A DNA stretch of 64,000 nt from Cellvibrio sp. OA-2007 (GCF_000953825.1 NZ_BBUL01000093.1:124001-188000); one strand, 5' to 3'; counted from the first letter of the stretch, positions 42,548 to 52,189 are shown. Numbers and translations are program-made. Notes: a model not told the origin generated them from the sequence alone.

Positions 42548-42641
42548 TGGTGCAAAGCTGCACCAATGAACAGCAAAATAGCCTTTTTGCTTTTTTACAA
42601 AATGCACCATATAAAAACATTGTTATGGTGCACGGCGCACC
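42548..42641. promoter_or_regulatory. NtrC-like half-sites (TGCACC/GGTGCA) upstream of the sigma-54 promoter
   Basis: Five half-sites occur: TGGTGCA (42548-42554), TGCACCA (42559-42565), TGCACCAT (42603-42610), ATGGTGCA (42625-42632) and GCACC (42637-42641). They lie 130-235 bp upstream of the sigma-54 promoter, a normal enhancer distance. The words match the NtrC half-site, but the pairs point outward or are widely spaced, unlike the classical TGCACCA-N3-TGGTGCA. ATAAAAACATT is repeated beside two of them. The same gap (42421-42935) contains no gene. Confidence 0.55.
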
Positions 42642-42935
42642 ACATAAAAACATTTTATAAATTTTAGGTAGATTTCAGGTGAATAACTGGCTATTCAGGC
42701 TGGATGTGATTACACAAAAACCTAAGGGAGCGGTAATTAAAGGTGTAGAATTTTAAAAATCCCCATTTTGGGACAGGGTTTTTAGAGGCCTCCGCCCAGG
42801 CGCTGGAAAAGCTGGCCAGCCGATTGCTAATCACAATGCTGCTGCCCCACTTGAAATGGCCAGATCGAATTGCCTTGAGTGAAATGGATAGCATCGCTAG
42901 AGTGCCTCATCTTTCTGGAATCAGCTTCTTTATAT

Positions 42936-43928
42936 ATGCAGTTAATCGATAACTTTGGCCGAACCATCAATTACGTGCGCCTGTCAGTGACTGACCGCTG
43001 CGACCTGCGCTGCGTGTATTGCATGGCGGAGGAAATGACTTTTCTGCCGCGCGCCGAAGTATTGAGCATTGAAGAATTAGCAACACTGGGCGAGACCTTT
43101 GTTGCACTGGGCGTAACCAAATTGCGCATCACCGGTGGCGAACCCTTAATCCGGCGCGGCATTGTTGATCTGCTAGCGCGATTAGGGCAATTGCCCGGCT
43201 TGGCCGAACTGTGCCTGACCACCAATGGCACCCATCTACCCCAGTACGCACAGGCAATAAAAGATGCGGGAGTAGACCGTATTAATATCAGCCTTGATAG
43301 TCTCAACCCCGAACGCTTCCGTCAACTCACCCGCGTGGGCGACATCAAACAAGTGCTGGCGGGCATTAAGGCTTCACAAGCAGCAGGTTTTAAACGCATC
43401 AAACTCAATTGTGTTGCACTCAAACACTACAATGCCGATGAAGTGCCCGCACTGGTGCAATTTGCACTAGATGAGGGATTGGATATCAGTTTTATCGAAG
43501 AGATGCCACTCGGCCGAATCGATGAACATGGCCGCGCCGCCGAATTTGTCAGCAGCGATGAGTTGCGCACACGCATCAGCCAACATCATTCACTGCAGCC
43601 AGTTGCTGCCAAACAAGACAACGCCGGACCCGCGCGCTACTGGCAAGCAAGCGGTTATGATTCACAGATTGGTTTTATCTCGCCCCACTCCAATAATTTT
43701 TGCAGCAGCTGCAACCGCGTGCGCGTCACCGCTACCGGAAAATTATTGTTGTGTTTAGGTCAGGAAAATAGCGTGGATTTGCGCGCAGCTTTACGTGAAA
43801 GTGAAAATCCGCATAGCGAAGTGCGCACGCGCATTATCAATGCTATGCAACACAAGCCAGAAAAACATACGTTTGATTTAGATGATGAACCGCAAATTGT
43901 GCGGTTTATGAATATGACTGGAGGTTAG
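42936..43928 (+). CDS. moaA: GTP 3',8-cyclase (molybdenum cofactor synthesis)
   Basis: The start at 42936 (MQLIDNFGRTINYVRLS) is the family's normal N-terminus; the frame opens 19 codons earlier. The 330-residue radical-SAM enzyme converts GTP to 3',8-cH2GTP. The first [4Fe-4S] motif is CDLRCVYC, the second cluster uses FCSSCNRVR with a later CLG, and the C-terminal GG is present. It is divergent from the nitrite operon, which fits molybdopterin supply for a nitrate reductase encoded outside this window. Confidence 0.94.
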   Translation: MQLIDNFGRTINYVRLSVTDRCDLRCVYCMAEEMTFLPRAEVLSIEELATLGETFVALGVTKLRITGGEPLIRRGIVDLLARLGQLPGLAELCLTTNGTHLPQYAQAIKDAGVDRINISLDSLNPERFRQLTRVGDIKQVLAGIKASQAAGFKRIKLNCVALKHYNADEVPALVQFALDEGLDISFIEEMPLGRIDEHGRAAEFVSSDELRTRISQHHSLQPVAAKQDNAGPARYWQASGYDSQIGFISPHSNNFCSSCNRVRVTATGKLLLCLGQENSVDLRAALRESENPHSEVRTRIINAMQHKPEKHTFDLDDEPQIVRFMNMTGG

Positions 43929-43929
43929 A

Positions 43930-44445
43930 GTGTCATCCCAAAAAGAATTTGAACCCTTAAGTATTTGTGTACTCACCGTCTCCGACACCCGCACGTTGGA
44001 AACCGATACATCCGGCCAAAAACTGCAAGATCTATTAACCACAGCAGGCCACAGATTGCACGATCGCAAATTAGTGATAGATGATATTTACCAAATTCGC
44101 GCCGTGCTCTCCAACTGGATTGTTGATACACAAGCGCAAGTCGTTTTAATTACTGGCGGCACGGGGTTTGCGGGGCGCGATTCCACGGTCGAAGCCGTAA
44201 CACCTTTGTTTGATAAAACCGTCGTGGGGTTCGGTGAATTATTTCGTCAGGTGTCTTACGAAGAAATTGGTACATCAACGATTCAATCCCGCGCGACTGC
44301 AGGGTTTTCCAATCGCACCTTAATTTTTTGTTTGCCCGGCTCAACCGGTGCCTGCACCACCGCGTGGGAAAAAATTATCAAAGAACAATTAGACAGTCGC
44401 CATAGACCTTGCAATTTTGTTGGGCAGTTACAAATTAATAAGTAA
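43930..44445 (+). CDS. moaB: Molybdenum cofactor biosynthesis protein B
   Basis: The GTG start at 43930 follows GGAGG that lies inside the end of moaA (the stop is 1 bp before), so translation is coupled. The 171-residue protein has the MoaB/MogA fold: VLTVSDTRTLETDTSGQKL, LITGGTGFAGRDSTVEAV and FCLPGSTGACTTAWEKI, including the GTG and PGS substrate loops that bind molybdopterin. It adenylates molybdopterin or has an accessory role. No other moa gene is present here. Confidence 0.92.
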   Translation: MSSQKEFEPLSICVLTVSDTRTLETDTSGQKLQDLLTTAGHRLHDRKLVIDDIYQIRAVLSNWIVDTQAQVVLITGGTGFAGRDSTVEAVTPLFDKTVVGFGELFRQVSYEEIGTSTIQSRATAGFSNRTLIFCLPGSTGACTTAWEKIIKEQLDSRHRPCNFVGQLQINK

Positions 44446-44532
44446 TATCCATCTTCTTCACCGCCGAGTTACCTCCGCACTAATTTAATGCCACCCGATA
44501 ACCTTGATGCATTGTTTTGGTGAGCGCGATAG

Positions 44533-44562
44533 CACACGAACATTGTTGCTCGTGTGTTTTTT
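44533..44562 (+). terminator. Terminator of moaA-moaB
   Basis: CACACGA (44533-44539) pairs with TCGTGTG (44550-44556), followed by TTTTTT. Confidence 0.85.
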
Positions 44563-44701
44563 GTGCTTTTGTCATATCAATCAACAAAACCCCATCCTTT
44601 TGTAAAAAAGTGCTCGCCCCAAGGTGACTGGCAAGCTAATTGCAATTCTCTGAATCCATGCCTTAACAAGGTGCTACTGATGTATTTGTGAGCAGGTCTC
44701 C

Positions 44702-46693
44702 ATGAATAATTCGTTACTGATACATACAGCAGTGCCATCACTGCTGGCAACCATGGATGCCTTAACACTCGAACCGGATTTCCAAATTTTCTTTAAAAAA
44801 GCGGCTGCGGCCGTGCGCGCATTATTGGGCGCCGACGGCACTGCTTTAATTTTACTTGATGATGATAACCAGACCTTTGAATACAAACTATTCGAAGGTG
44901 AACAACAGCATTTACTGAATGGATTTAAAGGGTTGCGCTTTTCAGCTACGACGGGAATTTCTGGCCGTGTATTAACGAGCAAAACCAGTATTTTTACGCG
45001 CGACTACCCCAATGCACCAGATGCTATGGAACAACTAATCGACGCAGGATTGCAATCCAACCTGGTGATCCCGCTTATCTCTTCCGACAAAGTATTAGGT
45101 GTACTGGCATCCTCCTGGTTTGCACACACCAATTCTGTTGCAGACATTTCCCCGCAATTATTGACGCTGGCAGAGCGCATTGCCAGCCAGATTGCAGTCG
45201 CTTGTCACCGCGAAAAACTGGAAGCGCAACTGCGCGCGCTTGCCACGATTGATCCACTGACAAAGTTATTAAATCGCCGCGGAATTTTACAGTGCGTCGA
45301 TGACAGCTTGGAAAAACTGCATCGCTACAATCGCCCATTTGCTTTATTTTTTATCGACGTAGATGGGCTTAAATCGGCCAATGATCACTGGGGGCATGAG
45401 ACTGGCGATGTGCTATTGCGCGATGTCGCCCAGCGTTTATCGGACGTAGTGCGCAAAGGCGATCAATTAGGTCGCTTAGGGGGTGACGAATTTTTAATTA
45501 TCGCCGAGTGCGACGCATCCCATATCGATATTTTAGCCAATCGCTTTTTACAAGCATTGCGCATCCCCTATGGCACAGGGCGTAAACGCGGGCGCTTAAG
45601 TGGCAGCATTGGTGTGGTGCTGGCACCACAAGATGGAGTCGATGAAATTAATTTACTGCGCAAAGCCGATGCGGCCATGTATGTCGCCAAAAGCCAAGGT
45701 GGCGATCGTTTTCAGCGCGCTTCGGTAAAAAGCGAATTGCCACAAGAAACACAAATTTCGATTGTAGATGTTGAAGGCGCATTGGAACGCAACGAATTAC
45801 AACTGTGGTATCAGCCTATTTGTCAGTTAAACGATTTATCGTTAGTCGGTTTTGAAGCACTGTTGCGCTGGTGCAAACCAGATGGTGAAATCATCAGCGC
45901 CGGGCCACTAATTCAAACATTTGAATCCGCGCGCGGCGATTTGGAATTCCGTTTAGGCAATTGGGTTTTGCGCGAAGCCGCACGGCAAATGCAGTTGTGG
46001 AGTAAAAACTCACTGGCACCCGATATTCATATCAATATTTCACCGCGTCATTTTTTACATCCTTCATTTTTAGCGGAATTACAAACACTCTGCGAGCAAC
46101 AACAGGGCTTTGGTGCGGCCTTAATCATAGAAATTACCGAGACAGCAATGCTGGAAGATTTGGAGCGCGCCAAACGTATAATGCTGCGCTGCCGCGATTT
46201 AGGTGCGCGCATGGCGGTAGATGATTTCGGCACTGGCTATGCATCACTCACCTATATAAAACGTCTGCCGCTCGATATGATCAAAATTGATCGTTCATTT
46301 GTAGCGGAGCTACCTGTTAACAAAGTGGATTGGGACATTACCCAAGGCATAGTCTCAATAGCCCATGCGTTGGGTTTAGCGGTTGTCGCCGAAGGGGCAG
46401 AAGCATTTGAACAGATAGGTAGCTTGCGCGAATTGGGCTGTGATCAAGTGCAGGGTTATTTTATTCATCGCCCCATGCCCTTTGATGATGCCAATGCATG
46501 GTTGCAACATAAGTCTTTGCGTGCAACTACAGACCAATACAACGCAAAAAAAGTAAGTAAAACAACAAAGGCTATTGCTAATCAGGAAAAAGGAAACGCC
46601 CTCTCCAGATTAACAACAGCCTTTAGTGTTCCGCAAGAATTTGTTGATCCTCGCTTTAGTGTTGCGCAGCGCAGTAAAAATCGCTCGGCTTAA
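44702..46693 (+). CDS. GAF-GGDEF-EAL cyclic di-GMP enzyme
   Basis: A 663-residue cytoplasmic protein with an N-terminal GAF domain (about 25-170), a GGDEF domain and an EAL domain. The cyclase loop RLGGDEF is intact with RKGD (the RxxD inhibitory site) before it. The phosphodiesterase keeps FEALLR, the N of NISPRHF, ITETAM, DDFGTGYASL, K of MIKIDRSF and AEGAE, so both activities may be functional. Which dominates cannot be told by sequence. The C-terminal 65 residues after the EAL domain are unstructured and basic. It is a single gene after the moaB terminator. Confidence 0.92.
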   Translation: MNNSLLIHTAVPSLLATMDALTLEPDFQIFFKKAAAAVRALLGADGTALILLDDDNQTFEYKLFEGEQQHLLNGFKGLRFSATTGISGRVLTSKTSIFTRDYPNAPDAMEQLIDAGLQSNLVIPLISSDKVLGVLASSWFAHTNSVADISPQLLTLAERIASQIAVACHREKLEAQLRALATIDPLTKLLNRRGILQCVDDSLEKLHRYNRPFALFFIDVDGLKSANDHWGHETGDVLLRDVAQRLSDVVRKGDQLGRLGGDEFLIIAECDASHIDILANRFLQALRIPYGTGRKRGRLSGSIGVVLAPQDGVDEINLLRKADAAMYVAKSQGGDRFQRASVKSELPQETQISIVDVEGALERNELQLWYQPICQLNDLSLVGFEALLRWCKPDGEIISAGPLIQTFESARGDLEFRLGNWVLREAARQMQLWSKNSLAPDIHINISPRHFLHPSFLAELQTLCEQQQGFGAALIIEITETAMLEDLERAKRIMLRCRDLGARMAVDDFGTGYASLTYIKRLPLDMIKIDRSFVAELPVNKVDWDITQGIVSIAHALGLAVVAEGAEAFEQIGSLRELGCDQVQGYFIHRPMPFDDANAWLQHKSLRATTDQYNAKKVSKTTKAIANQEKGNALSRLTTAFSVPQEFVDPRFSVAQRSKNRSA

Positions 46694-46709
46694 ATACCCT
46701 CGCCGTCAA

Positions 46710-46925
46710 TTAATAATGCACAGGCAAACGTTTAAGCATGGCTTGGCGGGCGTTGATTAAATCTTTGTAGGTTTGAATCATGGTGAAATTCACCTGCGCC
46801 CCATTTAATTTTAATTCGGCGAGCTGGCGCTCGTAATCGGAAATTTCGCGCATTAATTTATCGCGCATCAAATCAGAGTGAGTGGTATTAAAATCGGCCT
46901 TTAAATTTTTGCTTTGTCTTCTCAT
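46710..46925 (-). CDS. Small hypothetical coiled-coil protein
   Basis: A 71-residue protein with a GGGAGCG ribosome site before its ATG. It has a basic start (RRQSKNLKADF) and a charged, mostly helical body (LMREISDYERQLAELKLNGA). No cysteine, signal peptide or membrane span is present. I do not recognise the family. It ends 16 bp from the stop of the convergent GGDEF-EAL gene. Confidence 0.65.
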   Translation of the reverse strand: MRRQSKNLKADFNTTHSDLMRDKLMREISDYERQLAELKLNGAQVNFTMIQTYKDLINARQAMLKRLPVHY

Positions 46926-47121
46926 TGGTAACGCTCCCTAAGAACAAAATACTGAATATCGTGTAGCGGTATCGCGTAACGCTAGCGGGAAAAAATACTG
47001 GGTAAACTGCAGCGCGATGTTTTGGTTCCCTGCCTTATGAAGACTAGCCTAGAAGCGCCGTCATGAGCCAATTTAACTTAGAATATTTTATTCTCGGCAC
47101 TATGAAAGTTTGGTTATAAAA

Positions 47122-47140
47122 GCAGCGGCATTGCCGCTGC
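47122..47140 (-). terminator. Terminator of nudE-cysQ
   Basis: GCAGCGGC (47122-47129) pairs with GCCGCTGC (47133-47140); on the minus strand TTTTATAA follows. Confidence 0.82.
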
Positions 47141-47172
47141 ACTTAATAGGTGCATTAGCAATACCAATCGAT

Positions 47173-48054
47173 TTAATGCACCAGCTCATCAGCGACTAAT
47201 AACCGCTCCCAGCAAAAATGCCTATCCCCCAGCGCATAAAAATGAGGATTAATTAAATCGTCTCTATTGTTGTAAACCAGTGGTTGTAAAGTGGGGGTAG
47301 CACAGACCACTTGCCCGCCAGCCGCTTCCAGCACCGCTTGCGCTGCGGCGGTATCCCATTCGCAGGTCGGCGCCAAACGCGGGTAGAAATCTGCTTGCCC
47401 CTCCGCGATAAGGCAAAACTTGAGTGAACTGCCAGCATTGGTTGTCTCTATCTCACCCGGCCAATTGCGGGTGATTGTCGCCATCAAGTCCACATTGGCC
47501 TGAGTGCCGTGGCGATGACTCAACAATACGGTTAAGGATTGTTTCTGTGAAAAGCGTTCCAGCAGCGGGCGCACCGCTATCCGCTCAGGATTGCCCCCAT
47601 GCTCATACTTAAAAGCACCGATGCTTTCGCTCATCTCTGCATCCAATACACCGAGATAAGTAATGTCGGTGGCAGGCACATGCACCACACCCAACAGCGG
47701 GCGGCCGCGCTGGATCAAGGCGATATTGACGGTGAACTGGCCATTGCCTGCAATAAATTCTTTGGTGCCGTCGAGTGGATCAATCAACCAATAGTTTTCC
47801 CATAAGTGGCGGTCGGCAAATTCCGGGATATCGCCCTCTTCCGAGATCATCGGCAGCGGTAGCAACGCAGGTAACTCCGCACTAATCAAGCTATGCGCGG
47901 CCAAATCCGCCGCAGTAAGGGGCGAGTCATCACCCTTCTGTTCAATGTTGTAACTATCGCGATTGTTATAAATAGCCATAATCGCCGCACCGGCGCGACG
48001 ACTGACATCAACCGCACGAGCAATTAACTCAGGGCTAATAGGGTGATTAGTCAT
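47173..48054 (-). CDS. cysQ: 3'(2'),5'-bisphosphate nucleotidase
   Basis: The ATG at 48054 overlaps the end of nudE by 8 bp; the frame is open 42 codons further. The 293-residue phosphatase of the inositol-monophosphatase fold removes the 3'-phosphate from PAP formed during sulfate assimilation. The metal-site motifs are complete: ISEEGD, WLIDPLDGTKEFI and CEWDTAAAQAVLEAAGG. Its pairing with nudE puts two nucleotide house-cleaning enzymes in one transcript. Confidence 0.93.
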   Translation of the reverse strand: MTNHPISPELIARAVDVSRRAGAAIMAIYNNRDSYNIEQKGDDSPLTAADLAAHSLISAELPALLPLPMISEEGDIPEFADRHLWENYWLIDPLDGTKEFIAGNGQFTVNIALIQRGRPLLGVVHVPATDITYLGVLDAEMSESIGAFKYEHGGNPERIAVRPLLERFSQKQSLTVLLSHRHGTQANVDLMATITRNWPGEIETTNAGSSLKFCLIAEGQADFYPRLAPTCEWDTAAAQAVLEAAGGQVVCATPTLQPLVYNNRDDLINPHFYALGDRHFCWERLLVADELVH

Positions 48055-48649
48055 TATGTGTGACCTCGCTAGAGGATAAGTCCAACACCGGCTCAGCCGC
48101 TTGATAATTGCCCGCCAGCCATTCGCGCACCATAAACAGCGCGGCGATACTGCGCCCTTCGCACATATCGGCGCGAGCAATCAGTTGCAGCAAATCCGCG
48201 AGCGGATAAGGCACCACCTCAATTGGCTCCGGCTCATCGCCCTCCAAACGCTCGGGATAGAGATCCCAGGCAATGACGATGTTAATACCGTGCTCCATAT
48301 AAGCAGGCGATAGATTGATGCGTTTGAGAAATTGCAGTTTGCGCGCGCCGTATCCCACTTCTTCTTTCAGTTCGCGGTTAGCCGCCGCCAGCAGAGTTTC
48401 ACCCTGATCTATAGCACCTTTGGGCAGCGCGAGGTGGTAATCCTCGATTCCGGCGGCATATTCGCGCACCAAAAGCACCGTATTGTCGTCGAGCAAGGGT
48501 ACAATAAGCACCGCCCCCGGCCCGCCGGAACAGAGTTTCTCGTAGGTGCGCTCTTGGCCATTGCTAAATCGCAGGTGCAGCTCATCGGCGCGGAATAATC
48601 GGCTGCGCGCAACAGTCGCGCGCTTCAAAATACTGGGCTTGGTCGGCAT
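48047..48649 (-). CDS. nudE: ADP compounds hydrolase (Nudix)
   Basis: The ATG at 48649 begins MPTKPSILKRATVARSRLF, the family's normal start. The 200-residue Nudix enzyme hydrolyses ADP-ribose, NADH and similar nucleotides. The Nudix box reads GAIDQGETLLAAANRELKEE followed by VGY, with all key Gly and Glu residues. It overlaps cysQ and is divergent from yrfG with 43 bp between start codons, the neighbourhood known from E. coli. Confidence 0.92.
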   Translation of the reverse strand: MPTKPSILKRATVARSRLFRADELHLRFSNGQERTYEKLCSGGPGAVLIVPLLDDNTVLLVREYAAGIEDYHLALPKGAIDQGETLLAAANRELKEEVGYGARKLQFLKRINLSPAYMEHGINIVIAWDLYPERLEGDEPEPIEVVPYPLADLLQLIARADMCEGRSIAALFMVREWLAGNYQAAEPVLDLSSSEVTHND

Positions 48650-48692
48650 AAGTCGTAGAGTACAGTTCGCAGAAAGTGATAGAGACAATTTT

Positions 48693-49340
48693 ATGATCAA
48701 TTGGGACTTAATAGATACTGTCATGCTGGATATGGATGGTACCTTGTTGGATCTGCATTTCGATAATTATTTTTGGCTGGATCACCTGCCCCAGCGCTAC
48801 GCGCAAATTCACAATGTAGATCTGGCCACCGCACGACAAAAATTAGCGGGTGATATTCGCCAGCACGAAGGCACACTGCAATGGTACTGCCTGGAATTTT
48901 GGTCCAATGCGCTGGATGTGGATATTTCCAGCTTAAAAGAAGAAGTGAAACACAAAATACAAATTCGCCCTCAGGTTGGCGAATTTTTACAGCGCTTGCG
49001 CGCTTGCGGCAAAAAAGTATTGTTGGTGACCAATGCGCACCCGCAAAGTTTGTCGCTCAAAATGCAAGTGACAAAAATCGATCAATGGTTGGATGTGATT
49101 ATTTCATCGCACGAATTTAAGGAGCCAAAAGAATCACAAAAATTCTGGCAGGAATTACAAGCGCGCGAGCAGTTTGATCCTGCGCGCACCTTATTTATCG
49201 ATGACACTGTGCGCATTCTCGACTCCGCCAAAACCTTCGGCATTAAACATTTATTGGGTATTCACCAGCCCGACAGCAAAATTGAACGCCGTATGGAGGA
49301 GTATCCTGCGATCCATCATTTTGACGAAATTATGCCCTAG
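48693..49340 (+). CDS. yrfG: HAD-family GMP/IMP nucleotidase
   Basis: The start at 48693 gives MINWDLIDTVMLDMDGTLLD, where DMDGT is the HAD nucleophile motif. Other motifs are VTNAHPQ (motif II Thr), a Lys in EFKEPKES, and LFIDDTVRIL (motif IV). The 215-residue enzyme dephosphorylates purine mononucleotides in E. coli. Position upstream of hslR-hslO matches E. coli and supports the name. The frame continues 49 codons upstream over nudE but without family features. Confidence 0.92.
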   Translation: MINWDLIDTVMLDMDGTLLDLHFDNYFWLDHLPQRYAQIHNVDLATARQKLAGDIRQHEGTLQWYCLEFWSNALDVDISSLKEEVKHKIQIRPQVGEFLQRLRACGKKVLLVTNAHPQSLSLKMQVTKIDQWLDVIISSHEFKEPKESQKFWQELQAREQFDPARTLFIDDTVRILDSAKTFGIKHLLGIHQPDSKIERRMEEYPAIHHFDEIMP

Positions 49341-49368
49341 GAAAATCTATTGATGAGCACACAACTGC

Positions 49369-49797
49369 ATGAGTAAACAGAAACACGAGCAAGCTGATGA
49401 CGATAAAATCCGCATCGACAAATGGCTATGGGCCGCGCGCTTTTATAAAACCCGCAGCCTCTGCAAAGAAGCCATCGACGGTGGAAAAATCCACTGCGAT
49501 GGGCAGCGCATCAAACCCAGCAAAGAAGTGACTGTAGGTTTGGTATTAACCATACGCCAAAATCTCGATGAAAAAATTGTCGTGGTGAAAGCACTTTCCG
49601 ATCAACGCCGCGGCGCACCGGAAGCAGCGCTGCTCTATGAAGAGACGGAAGAAAGTAAAGTCCAACGCGAAAAACGCGCCGCTGAACGCAAAGCCGGGCT
49701 GGGTAGTTACATCATCAGCCACCAGCGCCCCAGCAAAAAAGATCGCCGCCATATTCACCGCTTCCAGCGCATTAATTTATTGGGCGACGAAAACTAG
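49369..49797 (+). CDS. hslR: Heat shock protein 15 (ribosome-associated)
   Basis: A 142-residue RNA-binding protein with an S4 domain (IRIDKWLWAARFYKTRSLCK, GGKIHCDGQRIKPSKEV). It recycles 50S subunits carrying a nascent chain after heat shock. It lies between yrfG and hslO, 28 and 24 bp apart, in one likely transcript, the same order as in E. coli. Confidence 0.93.
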   Translation: MSKQKHEQADDDKIRIDKWLWAARFYKTRSLCKEAIDGGKIHCDGQRIKPSKEVTVGLVLTIRQNLDEKIVVVKALSDQRRGAPEAALLYEETEESKVQREKRAAERKAGLGSYIISHQRPSKKDRRHIHRFQRINLLGDEN

Positions 49798-49821
49798 AAT
49801 TTATTGTGAAGAGATTAAACA

Positions 49822-50727
49822 ATGCCAAGCAATGATTTATTACACCGCTTTTTATTTGACGACTGCGACGTGCGCGGAGAAATAGTCACTCTGGGTGACA
49901 GCTATCGCGAAGTGCTCAGCCACAACCCACAACAACCCGCCATTCACCGATTGCTGGGGGAATTTCTCGCTGCAGTAGGATTATTATCCAGCACCTTAAA
50001 ATTTGACGGCAAAATTATTTTGCAAGCGCGTGGCGACGGTGCCATCTCTACCATTATGGCGGAATGTAATCATCACAATAACCTGCGTGGCATAGTGCGT
50101 TTAAATAGCGAAATAGAACTGAGCGAAGACATTGCGATTCAAGGTAATTTGCAACAATTGCTCGGCAACGGTGTGCTGGTGATTACCATTGAGCCGCAAC
50201 GCCGCGAAAACTTTAGCGGCACCATTGAGCGCCACCAAGGCATAGTCCCTATGGATGCCGATAATCTTGCCGGCTGTTTGGAGCATTACTTTTCACAATC
50301 TGAACAGCTCGCCACTAAAATGTGGTTCGCCGCCAATGAAGAATCAGTGACCGGATTTTTGATTCAAGCACTGCCACAGCAATTAATTACTAACGAAGAA
50401 GACAATCGCGACAAGTGGGAAACCATCATCACCCTCGCAAACACGATTAAATCAGATGAGCTACTAGAGCTGGATCATTCAACTGTGTTGTATCGCTTAT
50501 TCAACGAGCAACCACTGCGCCTGTTTGAACCAAAAGCCTTGCGTTTTGCCTGCAGCTGTTCACGCGAACGCAGTGCAGATGCGCTACTGACTATAGGTAA
50601 AGAAGAGGTAGAATCATTATTGGTAGAGAAAGGCAGCATTGATATTGACTGCCAGTTCTGCAATCAACACTATCATTTTTCTGCCGAAGAAGTGCGCGGT
50701 TTATTGGGTGGTGATGTGCTGCATTAA
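49822..50727 (+). CDS. hslO: Redox-regulated chaperone Hsp33
   Basis: The 301-residue chaperone is switched on by oxidation and unfolding. The zinc-binding cysteines are present as CSC (in FACSCSRERSADALL) and CQFC near the C-terminus (CxC then CxxC), and the N-terminal LLHRFLFDDCDVRGEIV is typical. It ends the yrfG-hslR-hslO unit. An inverted repeat follows in the convergent gap to the permease gene. Confidence 0.95.
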   Translation: MPSNDLLHRFLFDDCDVRGEIVTLGDSYREVLSHNPQQPAIHRLLGEFLAAVGLLSSTLKFDGKIILQARGDGAISTIMAECNHHNNLRGIVRLNSEIELSEDIAIQGNLQQLLGNGVLVITIEPQRRENFSGTIERHQGIVPMDADNLAGCLEHYFSQSEQLATKMWFAANEESVTGFLIQALPQQLITNEEDNRDKWETIITLANTIKSDELLELDHSTVLYRLFNEQPLRLFEPKALRFACSCSRERSADALLTIGKEEVESLLVEKGSIDIDCQFCNQHYHFSAEEVRGLLGGDVLH

Positions 50728-50743
50728 ATTTATTAATTTATCT

Positions 50744-50820
50744 GTCGTCATACCCGCGTGGCGGGTATCCAATTTTTAAGACATTGACATAGTGGATACC
50801 TGTTTTACGAGGATGACGAC
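50744..50820. repeat. Inverted-repeat element GTCGTCAT...ATGACGAC
   Basis: GTCGTCATACCCGCGTGGCG starts at 50744 and CGAGGATGACGAC ends at 50820; GGGTATCC and GGATACC lie inside. It is related to the elements at 17366 and 24519. CCCTACGTAGGG follows at about 50838. It lies between convergent hslO and the permease gene and may serve both as a terminator. Confidence 0.75.
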
Positions 50821-50875
50821 TCCCTTTATATAACACCCTACGTAGGGAGCAAAGGCTACCCTCAGCCATCTAATC

Positions 50876-52189
50876 TCAAACAAAAATATCCAGCACCAAC
50901 ACACCGAATAACCCCATCACACCAATAATTGTTTCCATCAGCGACCAGGATTTAAAAGTATCTTTTATACTCAAATTAAAATATTCCTTATACATCCAAA
51001 AGCCTGAATCATTTACATGGGAACACATCAAACTACCGGCACCAATGGCCAATACCATTAAGTTTGGATCGGCACCGGTCAGTGGAATAATTGGTGCAAC
51101 AATGCCCGCCGCGGTTAAACCTGCAACTGTCGCAGAGCCCAGTGCGATACGAATTACCGTAGCAATTAACCAGGCTAACACCAACGGATTGAGCGCAATA
51201 TTTTGCAGTGAATGTGCTAACTGCTCACTCACTCCGCTAACCACCATTACTTGTTTTAATGCACCGGCACCCGCGACGATTAATAAAATAACAGCGATAT
51301 CTTTAATTGCATCGCTGTAAATATTCATTACCTTGCCAATACTCATTCCGCGCTTTAATCCTAGCGTCACCGTTGCTATAGCGAGCGCGATCATCAACAC
51401 GATCATTGAGTTACTTAATAGCAGTACAACAGGTGCGGCGGCAACTTCGGTAGGTAAGCAATAAACGGCGATGCTGCTCAATGCAATTAACATGACCGGC
51501 AAAAGTGCAGTCAGAAAACTATTTGCAACGCCTGGCAATTCATGTTCAGGTAAATCAGACGGTTTGAACGTTGCCATAGGCACACTGTGTATAGATTTTA
51601 ACCGCGATGAAAAAATTGGCCCAGCAACAATCATGGTTGGAATAGCCACCATAATTCCATAAAACAATGTAGTGCCCATACTTGCACCAAACTGTGGAAT
51701 CAATGCAACAGGTGACGGGTGGGGCGGCAAAAATCCGTGTGTAACCGAGAGCGCAGCGAGTAGCGGAATTCCTAAATAAACGGCGGGTAATTTGGTTTGA
51801 TACATTACCGAAAAAACCAGCGGCACTAACAAAACAAAACCGACATTGTAAAACAACGGAATGCCCACAATAAAACCGGTGAGCATTAGCGCCCAGGTGA
51901 TATATTTTGGCCCGCACCAACTCATTAAACTGCGGCTGATTTGTTGCGCGGCACCAGACTCGGCAACCAGTTTTCCAAACATGGCGCCGAGGCATAAAAT
52001 AATCGCCAGGGATCCCAGCATGCCACCGATTCCAGCCTCAATTGTGGCCGGAATTTTATCGAGCGGAATACCCAGCATTATCGCAGCGGATATTGCCGAA
52101 ACCAGAAACGCGAGAAAGGGATTGAGTTTTAATCCGGTGATGAGCACTACAAGGATCAGGATTGCTATGACGACTGCTGCTATAGCCAT
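50876..52189 (-). CDS. GntP-family gluconate/sugar-acid permease
   Basis: The 437-residue protein has about 12-14 membrane segments and family motifs such as FLAFLVSAISAAIMLGIPLD, GGMLGSLAIILCLGAMFGKL, LLAALSVTHGFLPPHPSPVA and SLMCSHVNDSGFWMYKEYF. It probably imports gluconate or a related sugar acid with protons. No gluconate kinase gene is adjacent, so the substrate is uncertain. It is a single gene flanked by repeats on both sides. Confidence 0.9.
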   Translation of the reverse strand: MAIAAVVIAILILVVLITGLKLNPFLAFLVSAISAAIMLGIPLDKIPATIEAGIGGMLGSLAIILCLGAMFGKLVAESGAAQQISRSLMSWCGPKYITWALMLTGFIVGIPLFYNVGFVLLVPLVFSVMYQTKLPAVYLGIPLLAALSVTHGFLPPHPSPVALIPQFGASMGTTLFYGIMVAIPTMIVAGPIFSSRLKSIHSVPMATFKPSDLPEHELPGVANSFLTALLPVMLIALSSIAVYCLPTEVAAAPVVLLLSNSMIVLMIALAIATVTLGLKRGMSIGKVMNIYSDAIKDIAVILLIVAGAGALKQVMVVSGVSEQLAHSLQNIALNPLVLAWLIATVIRIALGSATVAGLTAAGIVAPIIPLTGADPNLMVLAIGAGSLMCSHVNDSGFWMYKEYFNLSIKDTFKSWSLMETIIGVMGLFGVLVLDIFV

